A stretch of 64,000 nucleotides of DNA, taken from JADLHS01 sp049840435 (lineage in GTDB: Bacteria > Verrucomicrobiota > Verrucomicrobiia > Limisphaerales > JADLHS01). Each line of letters starts with the position of its first letter. Position 1 is the first letter of the stretch. The stretch spans positions 1-64,000 of the forward strand of contig JASGKY010000045.1 of assembly GCA_049840435.1 (NCBI GenBank), written 5' to 3'. Made by a program: the position numbers and the translations under genes. A model generated the notes under the pieces. That model worked only from the letters and a program-made list of their open reading frames with translations, was not told the origin of the DNA and did not search any database. This document shows positions 55,731-63,780 of the stretch, in pieces.

Positions 55731-56485
55731 CCCCCACTGCCAACATTCAAGGCGTCACGGTTCAGGCGCGTGGCGTGCGCCGCAGTTTCGGCGCGCAGGA
55801 GGTGCTCAAGGGCATCGACCTCGAAGTGCGCCCCGGCGAAATTTTTGTCATCATGGGACCGAGCGGCAGCGGCAAAAGTGTGCTGCTGCGCCACATCATC
55901 GGGCTCGAGCAGCCCGACGCCGGCGACATTCTCGTCAACGGCGAGTCCGTTCACGACACTGAGGTCGCCAGCAAATATCGCATGGCAATGGTGTTCCAGT
56001 CCGGCGCCCTGTTGAACTCGCTGACGGTCGGCGAAAACGTCGGCCTGTATCTGAGCGAACACAAACTCAAGCCGCGCGAGGAGATCACCCGCATTGTTTC
56101 CGAGAAGCTCGAAGTTGTTGGCTTGAAGGGCACTGAATCCAAGATGCCGAGCGAATTGTCCGGCGGCATGAAGAAGCGCGCCGCCATCGCTCGCGCCCTG
56201 GTCATCGAGCCGCAGTTGATCCTCTACGATGAACCGACCAGCGAACTGGACCCGCTATCATCCATCGTCATCGGGGACGAAATCCTCAAGTTAAACCAGC
56301 GCATCGGCGTCACCTCGCTCGTGGTTTCGCACGACCGCGACCTGGCCTTTGGCATTGCGCACCGCATTGCTGTCATCCATGAAGGGCAAATCGTCGCCCT
56401 TGGCGCCCCCGAGGAAGTGAAGCGCAGCAACCATCCGATCATCCGTGATTTCATCCACGCAGATTTCAAACGCGAAAAAATTTAA
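55727..56485 (+). CDS. mlaF: MlaF-family ABC ATP-binding protein
   Basis: The 252-residue ATPase of the MCE transporter. Walker A is GPSGSGKSVLLRH, the Q-loop VFQSGALLNSLTV, the signature LSGGMKKRAAIARAL (the LSGGMKKR form typical of Mla), Walker B LILYDEPTSELDP and the H-loop VVSHDRDLAFGI. The gene overlaps mlaE by 4 bp and precedes mlaD by 3 bp. No mlaB or mlaC homologue is found beside it. Confidence 0.94.
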   Translation: MTPTANIQGVTVQARGVRRSFGAQEVLKGIDLEVRPGEIFVIMGPSGSGKSVLLRHIIGLEQPDAGDILVNGESVHDTEVASKYRMAMVFQSGALLNSLTVGENVGLYLSEHKLKPREEITRIVSEKLEVVGLKGTESKMPSELSGGMKKRAAIARALVIEPQLILYDEPTSELDPLSSIVIGDEILKLNQRIGVTSLVVSHDRDLAFGIAHRIAVIHEGQIVALGAPEEVKRSNHPIIRDFIHADFKREKI

Positions 56486-56488
56486 CCT

Positions 56489-57458
56489 ATGAAGAACTCT
56501 CTCGAAACCCGGCTCGGCATGTTTGTCGCCCTGATCGTCATCGCGGCGTTTTTTATCATGTTTATCGTAGGCGGTTTTGAAAAATTCCAGAACGGCACGC
56601 GGGTCGAGGCCTATTTCAAGTCCGCCCAGGAACTCAAGCCGGGTGACCGGGTGAAGATGGCCGGTGTCGAGATCGGTAAGGTCGAAGGAATTTCTCTGGC
56701 TACCAACCGCGTCAAAGTCGTCATGCGTCTGCGCGAAAACGTGCCAGTGAAGACGGACAGCACCGCTCGCATCCAGTTTGCCGGGTTGATGGGGCAGAAT
56801 TTTGTCTCGCTGGATTTCGGTTCGGAAAAAGCGCCGCTGGCCCGGACGGCACCCCGCTCAGTACCGGTCGAGCAACCGGACCTGAGCGCCATCATGCAGA
56901 AGCTGGACAACGTGGCCAGCGGGGTGGAGAACCTGACCAGAGTTTCACCGGCGACAAGATTGACAGCCTGTTCGGCCCGCTCATCGGTTTCGTGCAGGAT
57001 AACCGCGAGCCGCTCACGGCCACCATCGCCAACCTGCGCGCCACCTCCACCCAGATCGCCGAAGGCAAGGGCACGGTCGGGAAATTGATCTTTGACGATT
57101 CGCTCTACAACACCGCGCTGACGACGGTATCCAATCTGCAGACCACGAGCGACGAGGTGAAACTCGCCATCAGCGAAGCCAAAAAGATCGTCAATGACGT
57201 CAACGCCGGCAAAGGCACGATCGGGCGGTTGGTGAAAGACGAGGCGCTTTACACGGAAACTACCGCCTCGATGATGAACCTGAAGGAGATTCTCCAGAAG
57301 ATCAATCAGGGACAGGGCACGATTGGTAAGCTCGTCAACGACATGGAATTTTACAAGAACGCCAAGCTGACGTTGCAGAAGGTGGACAAGGCCACGGAAG
57401 GTTTGGAAGACCGGGACCGCTCAGCGTCCTCGGCATTCTGGCGGGGAACTTGTTCTGA
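56489..57458 (+). CDS. mlaD: MlaD-family MCE protein (two frameshifts)
   Basis: The membrane-anchored MCE subunit that binds lipid and connects to MlaEF. One N-terminal helix (LGMFVALIVIAAFFIMFIVG) leads into the MCE domain (VEAYFKSAQELKPGDRVKMA, VEIGKVEGISL, ARIQFAGLMGQNFVSLDFG). A helical tail with repeated GKGTVGKLIFDDSLYN, GKGTIGRLVKDEALY and GQGTIGKLVNDMEFYKN follows. Breaks at 56938-56943 (join ENLTR to SFTGDKIDSLFGPLIGF) and at the GGG run 57413-57415 (join EGLED to GPLSVLGILAGNLF) are both cured by one added base; the second moves the stop to 57458. A terminator hairpin follows 30 bp later. Confidence 0.9.
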
Positions 57459-57487
57459 GCAGCGCTGGTCCGCGCGTGGCAAAGGAA

Positions 57488-57511
57488 AAGGGACGGCTTG
57501 CGCCGTCCCTT
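57488..57511. terminator. Hairpin terminator after mlaD
   Basis: A perfect 10-bp stem AAGGGACGGC/GCCGTCCCTT with a 4-base loop. It lies between the end of the Mla block and the converging Spy-like gene, with A-rich and T-rich sides, so it may end transcripts from both directions. Confidence 0.7.
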
Positions 57512-57532
57512 GTCTTCACTTGTAACCGCAAA

Positions 57533-57949
57533 TTACTTCTCGGATTTTTCCTTCTTCGCCGGCTTGCCGGCGCCTGCGGGGCGGTTTTCCTTCCGGATCT
57601 TTTCCCACTGGGTGTATTGCTCCGGCGTGAGGATCTCTTTGATTTTGGCATCCATTGCCTTGCGATTTTCCTGCATCTTCGCGCGCCGTTCCTCGGGCGT
57701 GGCGTCCTTCATCGCTTCGCGCTGGGCTTTGAAAGCTTCCTGAAGCTTGGTTTTCTGTTCGGCCGTCAGGTTGAGCTTTTCGGCCATCTCTTTGAGTTGA
57801 TCGCCGCGTTGACCACCGCGCGGGCCGCCTTCCGGGCGTTCGGAGTGTTCGGGCTTGGCCGGTTTGTCTTCGGCGCGGAGGGTGGGGGTGAAGGCGATCA
57901 AAGCGCCTGCGGCCAGTGCGGCCCAGAGAGTGACTTTCTGCATTTTCAT
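57533..57949 (-). CDS. Spy/CpxP-like periplasmic helical protein
   Basis: A 138-residue exported protein (signal peptide VTLWAALAAGALIAFTPTLRA) with a charged linker rich in Gly, Glu and Pro, then the helical core typical of Spy/CpxP-like proteins: LNLTAEQKTKLQEAFKAQRE, MKDATPEERRAKMQENRKA and IKEILTPEQYTQWEKIRKEN. The LTAEQ/LTPEQ pairs are the family mark. Such proteins act as periplasmic chaperones or envelope-stress sensors; here it lies convergent with the Mla block. Exact role unknown. Confidence 0.82.
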   Translation of the reverse strand: MKMQKVTLWAALAAGALIAFTPTLRAEDKPAKPEHSERPEGGPRGGQRGDQLKEMAEKLNLTAEQKTKLQEAFKAQREAMKDATPEERRAKMQENRKAMDAKIKEILTPEQYTQWEKIRKENRPAGAGKPAKKEKSEK

Positions 57950-58105
57950 AAACTACCTGCTTTCCTTTGTTTTTCTTTTGGTTCGCCGCGTCTTTGTGAC
58001 GCGGCGGCTGAGGATTGAGACGCGCCCTGGGGAAATTGGTTACATGGTTTTCAAAAAATTCCGCGCGTGACTTCGGGCGGGCTTCGTGAAATTCTCCCTG
58101 CCCTT

Positions 58106-58726
58106 ATGAAAAAGTTGTCGCTTAATGCCATCTTAATTTTGCTCTTCGGCGTGGCGCTCGCCACCGCCGCAGAAACCAACAACGCTGCCGCCCCCAAGAA
58201 GGAATCGGCCCCGCCCACCGCCGCCAAGGAAGTCGCCGTCGTCAAGACGAGCGAAGGCGAGATGGTCCTGGAGTTTTATCCCGAAGTCGCGCCCAAGCAT
58301 GTGGAGAACTTCAAGAAGCTTGCGAAGCAGGGCTTCTATGACGGGCAATGTTTCCACCGCGTGATCCGCGGCTTCATGATTCAAGGTGGCGATCCGAACA
58401 CCAAGGATGAGAGCAAGAAGGGCAGTTGGGGCATGGGCGGCCCGGGCTACCAGCTCAATGCTGAGTTCAATAGCAAACCGCATGTGCGCGGCACGTTGTC
58501 CATGGCCCGCTCGCCGAGTGGATACGATACCGCTGGCTCGCAATTTTTCATCTGTCACGGCAGCCCGCGTCAACTGGACAACCAGTACACCGTCTTCGGC
58601 AAGCTCATCAAGGGTGACGACGTGCTGGAGAAGATTGCTACCACGCAAACCGAAGGGCCGGATCGCCCGGTCAAGCGCATGACCATCGAAAGCATCAAGA
58701 TCGTTGCCGCTGATTCCATCAAGTAA
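58106..58726 (+). CDS. Exported cyclophilin-type peptidyl-prolyl isomerase
   Basis: Speeds proline isomerisation in exported proteins. The 206-residue protein has a signal peptide (LNAILILLFGVALATAA) and a short Ala/Pro-rich linker, then a compact cyclophilin domain: HVENFKKLAKQGFYDG, FHRVIRGFMIQGGDPNTKD, GTLSMARSPSGYDTAGSQFF, FICHG and YTVFGKLIKGDDVLEKIATT. The catalytic Arg of FHRV is present. The chosen ATG is the one directly before KKLSLN. The next gene is a near copy without a signal peptide, so the pair serves periplasm and cytoplasm. Confidence 0.92.
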   Translation: MKKLSLNAILILLFGVALATAAETNNAAAPKKESAPPTAAKEVAVVKTSEGEMVLEFYPEVAPKHVENFKKLAKQGFYDGQCFHRVIRGFMIQGGDPNTKDESKKGSWGMGGPGYQLNAEFNSKPHVRGTLSMARSPSGYDTAGSQFFICHGSPRQLDNQYTVFGKLIKGDDVLEKIATTQTEGPDRPVKRMTIESIKIVAADSIK

Positions 58727-58744
58727 CCCCACCCCCCCAAATTT

Positions 58745-59245
58745 ATGAGCGAAGTTGCCATCATCAAAACCTCCGAGGGCGAAATGGTCCTCGAATTCTG
58801 GCCGGACGTTGCGCCAGGCCACGTCGAAAATTTCATCAAGCTCGCCAAGAAGGGCTACTACGACGGCACGTGTTTTCATCGCGTCATCAAGGATTTCATG
58901 ATCCAAGGCGGCGACCCGAACACGAAGGACGAGACGAAGCAACGTCTTTGGGGCACCGGCGGTCCGGGCTACCAGATCAAGGCCGAGTTCAACGACAAGG
59001 CCCACACCCGCGGCGTCCTTTCGATGGCGCGTTCGAGCGATCCCAATTCCGCCGGCTCACAGTTTTTCATCTGTCACGGCGACCCGCGCTTCTTGGATCG
59101 GCAATACACCGCGTTCGGCAAGCTCATCAAGGGCGACGACGTGCTGGAGAAGATCGCCACCACCAAGACCGCGCCGGGTGATCGCCCGCTCAAGCGCATG
59201 AACGTGGAAAGCATCACCATCGTGGCGGCCGATTCCGTGAAGTGA
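58745..59245 (+). CDS. Cytoplasmic cyclophilin-type peptidyl-prolyl isomerase
   Basis: A 166-residue cyclophilin without signal peptide (MSEVAIIKTSEGEMVLEFWP). It matches the preceding exported copy along its whole length: HVENFIKLAKKGYYDG, FHRVIKDFMIQGGDPNTKD, GVLSMARSSDPNSAGSQFF, FICHG and YTAFGKLIKGDDVLEKIATT. The catalytic Arg in FHRV is kept. It lies 18 bp after the first copy, clearly a tandem duplication, and is ended by a strong terminator. Confidence 0.93.
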   Translation: MSEVAIIKTSEGEMVLEFWPDVAPGHVENFIKLAKKGYYDGTCFHRVIKDFMIQGGDPNTKDETKQRLWGTGGPGYQIKAEFNDKAHTRGVLSMARSSDPNSAGSQFFICHGDPRFLDRQYTAFGKLIKGDDVLEKIATTKTAPGDRPLKRMNVESITIVAADSVK

Positions 59246-59261
59246 GCTGACTGTTTTCGCG

Positions 59262-59297
59262 ACGCGGATGAGGCGCAGGCTTCATCCGCGTTTTTTT
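59262..59297 (+). terminator. Rho-independent terminator after the cyclophilin pair
   Basis: A perfect 10-bp stem ACGCGGATGA/TCATCCGCGT with a 10-base loop, followed at once by a run of seven T. It fits a classic intrinsic terminator for the plus-strand transcript. Confidence 0.88.
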
Positions 59298-59304
59298 ACT
59301 TTTT

Positions 59305-59499
59305 ATGAACTCTGCTGAATTGGCGCAAGTGCTCGTGGCGCTCGGTTGTCCGGCAGACAAATCCGTCGAGATGGCCGTGCAACTCGATAAGCGCGCCCAA
59401 CAACTGGCCGCCGAGAAAGGCCGCACCTACGAGGAGGCGTTGACGCATCTGCTGACGCTGATGAAGCAAGGCTGGGCAGCGAAAGAAAAGGGCTTCTGA
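59305..59499 (+). CDS. Small protein of unknown function
   Basis: A 64-residue, soluble-looking, helical protein (ELAQVLVALGCPADKSVEMA, RAQQLAAEKGRTYEEALTHL). Composition and codon use fit a real gene. It lies 8 bp after the terminator and 58 bp before the NUDIX gene on the same strand. No family is recognised. Confidence 0.6.
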   Translation: MNSAELAQVLVALGCPADKSVEMAVQLDKRAQQLAAEKGRTYEEALTHLLTLMKQGWAAKEKGF

Positions 59500-59557
59500 T
59501 TTGATTGGTGCGGCTTTAGCATGGGGCGTGGCGGCCCATGCCGCCGTTTCACGCGTT

Positions 59558-60121
59558 ATGATCAAGCCCTGGCAAAAGCTCAGCACCAAGCTGCTCGGTG
59601 ACTTCAAGATTTTCTCCTTGCGCACGGATCGGAAAGTTTCGCCGTGTACCCAGCACGAACATGACTTCTTCGTCATTGATTCCAACAACTGGGTGAACGT
59701 CATTGCGATTACGCCGGATCAAAAGTTGGTGATGGTGGAGCAATACCGCCACGGCTCAAATACGGTAGAGCTGGAAATCCCCGGTGGCATGATTGACGCG
59801 AAGGATGCGTCGCCGGTGGCGGCCGGGGTGAGAGAGTTGCGCGAGGAAACCGGCTACGAAGGCGGGCAGGCTCGCATCCTGGGCGAGACTTATCCAAACC
59901 CTGCTATCATGAGCAACACCTGTTACACGGTGCTGGTGGAGAACTGCCGCAACCTCCACCCCGTCGAGTTCGACCATGGCGAAGACTTGATCACGCGGCT
60001 TGTGCCGGTGGTGGATATCCCGCGGCTCGTCGCGGAAAAGAAAATCAGCCACTCACTCGTCGTGGTGGCTTTGTATCACTTTGAACTGTGGCAGCGGGGG
60101 TTGAAGCCACCCGCTGCCTAG
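59558..60121 (+). CDS. NUDIX hydrolase (ADP-ribose pyrophosphatase type)
   Basis: Cleaves a nucleoside diphosphate linked to another group, most likely ADP-ribose. The 187-residue start (MIKPWQKLST) is chosen over an upstream in-frame ATG with no conserved extension. The Nudix box begins at GGMIDAKDASPVAAG and ends RELREETGYEGG, fitting Gx5Ex7REUxEExGU with the first Glu position occupied by Asp or Lys. Before it, LVMVEQYRHGSNTVELEIPG is the usual ADPRase pattern, and ILGETYPNPAIMSN follows. It converges with the aminotransferase gene. Confidence 0.85.
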   Translation: MIKPWQKLSTKLLGDFKIFSLRTDRKVSPCTQHEHDFFVIDSNNWVNVIAITPDQKLVMVEQYRHGSNTVELEIPGGMIDAKDASPVAAGVRELREETGYEGGQARILGETYPNPAIMSNTCYTVLVENCRNLHPVEFDHGEDLITRLVPVVDIPRLVAEKKISHSLVVVALYHFELWQRGLKPPAA

Positions 60122-60131
60122 TTCGAGAACG

Positions 60132-61244
60132 TCAGTTCTTTTTGAAGAAATCCTTGATGACGTCAGCGACGCGTTGGATCTGGGCGTCCGTCAGTTCCGG
60201 ATAAATCGGCAGGCTGAGACATTCGCGCGCGGCCTTTTCTGAGATTGGGAACGCGCCTTCCTTGTAGCCGAGGTGCGCGTAGCACTTCTGCAAGTGCAGC
60301 GGCAGCGGATAGTGCAGCGCACAGCCAACGCCGTTGTCTTCGAGGTGTTTCTTCAATGCGTCACGCTTCGGATGGCGCACGACGTAGAGATGCCAGACGC
60401 TTTCAGCATACTCGGCCTGCACCGGCAACTTGAGCGGCGTGTCCTTGAGCAGTTCCGCGTAGCGTTTGGCGACGCGTTGACGACCCGCGGTCCAGGCCGG
60501 CAGATGCGGCAGCTTCACGCCGAGCACTGCGCCTTGGATGCCTTCCATGCGGTAGTTGAAGCCGACTTCGTCGTGGTAGTAACGCACTGTTGAACCGTGC
60601 TCGCGTAACGAACGGGCGCGCTTGGCGAATTCCGCGTTGTTGGTGACGAGCGCGCCACCCTCACCAGCCGCGCCGAGATTTTTGCCCGGATAAAAACTGT
60701 AGCAGGACATCTGGCCAAACGTGCCGATGGTCTTGCCTTTGAACTTCGCGCCGTGCGCCTGGCAGGCGTCTTCAACTACGGGTAAATTGTGCTTCTTGGC
60801 CACGGCCATGATGCCGTCCACATCGAACGGATGACCGTAGAGATGCACGGGGATGATGGCTTTGGTCTTGGGCGTGATGGCTTTTTCAATTTTTGCCGGG
60901 TCGAGGTTGAACGTCGCGTCATCAACATCCACATACACCGGTGTCGCGTTCACGTAGGAGATGGCCCAACTCGTGGCGACGAACGTGTGCGGAGTGGTGA
61001 TGATTTCATCGCCCTGTTTGATGCCGAGTAACAGCAATGCGACATGCAATGCGGAGGTCCCGCTGTTGAACGCGATGCAATGTTCCGCGCCGCAATATTT
61101 GGCGAAGTCTTTCTCAAATTGAACGACATCCGGTCCGAGGCAGAAGGAGCAGGCGTCGAGGTTGCGGGCGATGGCCGCGTCAATTTCTTTGCGCAGCGGA
61201 CGGAGTTGCGCCGGGAGGTCGAGGTATGGGATTTTGTCGTGCAT
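60132..61244 (-). CDS. DegT/DnrJ/EryC1/StrS-family aminotransferase
   Basis: A PLP enzyme that aminates keto-sugars (nucleotide-linked) for surface polysaccharide or natural product synthesis. The 370-residue protein (start MHDKIPYLDLPAQLR) has the family pattern: YCGAEHCIAFNSGTSALHVA, GDEIITTPHTFVATSW, PVYVDVDDATFNLDP, AIIPVHLYGHPFDVDGIM, LPVVEDACQAHGAKFKGK and SFYPGKNLGAAGEGGALVTN (PLP Lys in PGKN). No sugar-nucleotide genes are close by, so the specific product cannot be told. Confidence 0.92.
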   Translation of the reverse strand: MHDKIPYLDLPAQLRPLRKEIDAAIARNLDACSFCLGPDVVQFEKDFAKYCGAEHCIAFNSGTSALHVALLLLGIKQGDEIITTPHTFVATSWAISYVNATPVYVDVDDATFNLDPAKIEKAITPKTKAIIPVHLYGHPFDVDGIMAVAKKHNLPVVEDACQAHGAKFKGKTIGTFGQMSCYSFYPGKNLGAAGEGGALVTNNAEFAKRARSLREHGSTVRYYHDEVGFNYRMEGIQGAVLGVKLPHLPAWTAGRQRVAKRYAELLKDTPLKLPVQAEYAESVWHLYVVRHPKRDALKKHLEDNGVGCALHYPLPLHLQKCYAHLGYKEGAFPISEKAARECLSLPIYPELTDAQIQRVADVIKDFFKKN

Positions 61245-61358
61245 TTGATTTAAGTTTCTATCCTGTAAAAACGTGCGCCGAAGATAACGCAAACCCGCGG
61301 CGAGGAAACCAATTTTCCGGGCGTCCATTACTGACGCCAGTCCGGGAATAGGCGGAGG

Positions 61359-61952
61359 TCAGCGATCCGGGTGCAAACTGATCCAAACCGCCGCCCGTTC
61401 GCGCCAAAGTTGCCAATTGCTGCCATGATCCTCGTTCAGGATGGATTTGAGTAACAGCGCGGCTTCATCTGATTGGCCGTCCAGCGAGGTGCTTGCTACG
61501 GAGATCAACCACGGCAGTTTCACGCTGTTGGGGCGGGTGAGCAGATCTGCAAAAATGGCGCGCCGCGCCGCTGGAGCGACCGCGGCATTAGTCATTTGCG
61601 CGCCGAGGGCGCTGTAGTAGTTGTCCGGCAACAAGCGGCTGGAATGTTGCGCGGCCTCTACTTGACCCTGCTCCGGCAGATTGGGGAACAAGCCGAGCAA
61701 GCCGATGGCCTTGTTGGTGGTGGAATTGTCTGCCGTCATCACCGCGTTGAGTTGGACCGACCAATTAGTTACGGGCACAGGGGCGATGGTTGCAGCCGCT
61801 GTATTCAGCTCACGAGCCTGCACTTTGAGCGGGGCTGTGGCTGGATTCGAGTCACTGACCGACCTTTTTTTGGATTTCGGGAGCTGTAAGCCGGTTTGTG
61901 CGCCTGCAAGAACAAGGCCGGCAATAATGAGATGTTTTAATTTCAGGCGCAT
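61359..61952 (-). CDS. Exported protein of unknown function
   Basis: A 197-residue protein with an N-terminal signal or anchor (HLIIAGLVLAGAQTG), a Lys/Ser/Ala-rich linker, and a helical C-terminal part with repeat-like segments (ALGAQMTNAAVAPAARRAIF, VASTSLDGQSDEAALLLKSI) ending in RERAAVWISLHPDR. It may contain a degenerate TPR-like array. No family is recognised. It is downstream of the aminotransferase on the reverse strand order, separated by 114 bp. Confidence 0.55.
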   Translation of the reverse strand: MRLKLKHLIIAGLVLAGAQTGLQLPKSKKRSVSDSNPATAPLKVQARELNTAAATIAPVPVTNWSVQLNAVMTADNSTTNKAIGLLGLFPNLPEQGQVEAAQHSSRLLPDNYYSALGAQMTNAAVAPAARRAIFADLLTRPNSVKLPWLISVASTSLDGQSDEAALLLKSILNEDHGSNWQLWRERAAVWISLHPDR

Positions 61953-62029
61953 TTACGACGTAAACCAGCTTTCTTAAGCAGGATTTTCGCCACGTCGCGC
62001 CGCCTCGGAAGATTTCTCCGAACAACAAA

Positions 62030-62059
62030 AATCGCCCCGACGCAAACATCGGGGCGATT
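62030..62059 (-). terminator. Intrinsic terminator of the outer-membrane protein gene
   Basis: A perfect 11-bp stem (AATCGCCCCGA/TCGGGGCGATT, loop 8 nt) with a T-rich tract (TTTTTGTTG) on the minus strand after the stem. It follows the corrected stop of the barrel gene by about 20 bp. Confidence 0.88.
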
Positions 62060-62079
62060 AGAAACAGCCATCCAATTTG

Positions 62080-62783
62080 TTAGAACGCAAAATTGATGCT
62101 GACTTTACGATCGGGTAGAACTTGAAGTCTTCCGCCTTGTCTTCGAGTTCCTGGGCCTCGGCTGCCAGCAAGGGGCTAAACGTCGCACCGCTGGTGGCCG
62201 TCATGCTGACTTCCGGACTGCCGGTGTAGGCCACACCCAGCTCAAAACCGAGGGACAGGCTTTTGGAGCGGTTGAGGTGGAAATCCCCGCCGATGGAGAT
62301 AAACGGAGAAAAGGTCTCCTGCTCCACTTTCATGCTGATGTCGCCCACCGCGCCGGAATCCACCGATTGGCCGCCAAGTACAATGAAATTGCCAGTTCCC
62401 TGACTGGGCGAAAAACCTTCCAGTTCGTTCTGATTGATCAATGCGCCGACGGAAATGCGGAAGGAGCGATTGTCCCACGGGTAAATATCCAAGCTCAATG
62501 GCGCATTGAGGAGTTGGAAGTCCGCATTGTAGGTCAAGCCTTCGATCTCGCGCGCATCATCTGAGTAAGTGAAATAGTTCAAGCCACCGCGCACGCCAAA
62601 GTGGTCTGAGAAACGCCAGCGTGCATCACCACCGATACCCAGCGTGCCGATGCCGGCGCTGATGGTGAAGGGTTGGTATTTAATTTCCGGTTCGTCCGCC
62701 GCGTGGAGGATGGAGGTAGAATTCCAAGCGCCGCCCATCAAGGCGAGGCCAAGCGTGAACGATTTAATCTGTTGTGTAGTCAT
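62080..62783 (-). CDS. Outer-membrane beta-barrel protein candidate (frameshifted)
   Basis: An exported protein of about 234 residues (signal SFTLGLALMGGAWNSTSILHA) with alternating strands rich in Gly and aromatics: TISAGIGTLGIGGDARWRF, FGVRGGLNYFTYSDDA, APLSLDIYPWDNRSFRISVG, FSPFISIGGDFHLNRSK and SLGFELGVAYTGSPEV. As written, the frame would run to 62058 and end in an unusual tail. Adding one base to the TTT at 62104-62106 makes it end YPIVKVSINFAF, with a terminal Phe as in proteins inserted by BamA, followed by the stop and then the terminator. That strongly supports the corrected end. Function unknown; probably a small porin-like or structural protein. Confidence 0.7.
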
Positions 62784-63063
62784 TGTCTTGATCCGTATTG
62801 GTTAAATATCGGGCTCTCTCCCAAGCCAAAACGTAATGAACGACTCCCAAGCCATTGCCATGCCAGCCCGCGCGGGCTGCGAAAGACCGTAAAAGCCTTT
62901 TGATTTTGGGAAAAGCACCGGCGCACCCCAAGGCCCGCAGACTTAAACATCAGTGCTCATTCCAGAAAACGAACACGGCTGAGCCCAAGGAAATGATTTG
63001 TCCCGCGCTTTGGCAAGACCGTTTTTCCTGTTTTACCGATCGGAATCCCGTTAAATCAAACCC

Positions 63064-63780
63064 ATGTCTGCCGTATCCGACTTGTTGCGTTTGGAGAATG
63101 TTTCCAAGACCTACGCTGCCAGCACTGCTGGCGTGGACGTGGCTGTGCTGGCGGAACTCACTCTACGGGTTGCCCGTGGTGAGTCGCTCGCCATCGTCGG
63201 CCCAAGCGGCTCGGGCAAGAGTACGCTGTTGCAAATCATCGGCACACTAGATCGCGCGACGAGTGGGGAGGTCTTGCTCGACGGGAGAAATCTCGCCGCT
63301 CTCGACGACCTGCAACTCGCCGAGATTCGCCGCCGGCAGATCGGTTTTGTTTTTCAAGCTCACTATCTCTTGCCGCAATGCACCGTGCTGGAAAATGTCT
63401 TTATCCCGACGCTGGCTAACACGAAATCAGAAACTCCAAAACCTGAATCCAGAACAGAATCGGTCACCACTCGTGCCGAACAGTTGCTCAAGCGTGTCGG
63501 TTTGGGCGAGCGATTGCACCATCGCCCCGGTCAGCTTTCCGGCGGCGAACGCCAACGCGCTGCCGTAGTGCGCGCGCTCATCAATCGCCCGCAGCTCCTG
63601 CTCGCCGATGAACCGACCGGCGCTCTTGACCAAGCCTCGGCTACGGCGCTGGGACAATTGCTCGTCGAACTGAATCGTGAAGAAGGCGTGACGCTTATCG
63701 TTGTGACCCATGCGATGGATCTGGCCAAGCGCATGAACCGAGTGTTGGAACTGCAATCCGGAAAACTGGTAGCCCAATGA
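63064..63780 (+). CDS. LolD/MacB-type ABC ATP-binding protein
   Basis: The ATPase of a MacB/LolCDE-type exporter. The 238-residue protein shows Walker A GPSGSGKSTLLQIIG, Q-loop FVFQAHYLLPQCTV, signature LSGGERQRAAVVRAL, Walker B LLLADEPTGALD and H-loop VVTHAMDLAKRM; the ADEPTGALD form is typical of this subfamily. It contains an in-frame insertion of about 15 residues (KSETPKPESRTESV; nt 63416-63470) between FIPTLAN and RAEQLLKRVGL, a loop that is normally short. The permease follows with a 4-bp ATGA overlap. The exporter may sort lipoproteins or export small molecules. Confidence 0.9.
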   Translation: MSAVSDLLRLENVSKTYAASTAGVDVAVLAELTLRVARGESLAIVGPSGSGKSTLLQIIGTLDRATSGEVLLDGRNLAALDDLQLAEIRRRQIGFVFQAHYLLPQCTVLENVFIPTLANTKSETPKPESRTESVTTRAEQLLKRVGLGERLHHRPGQLSGGERQRAAVVRALINRPQLLLADEPTGALDQASATALGQLLVELNREEGVTLIVVTHAMDLAKRMNRVLELQSGKLVAQ

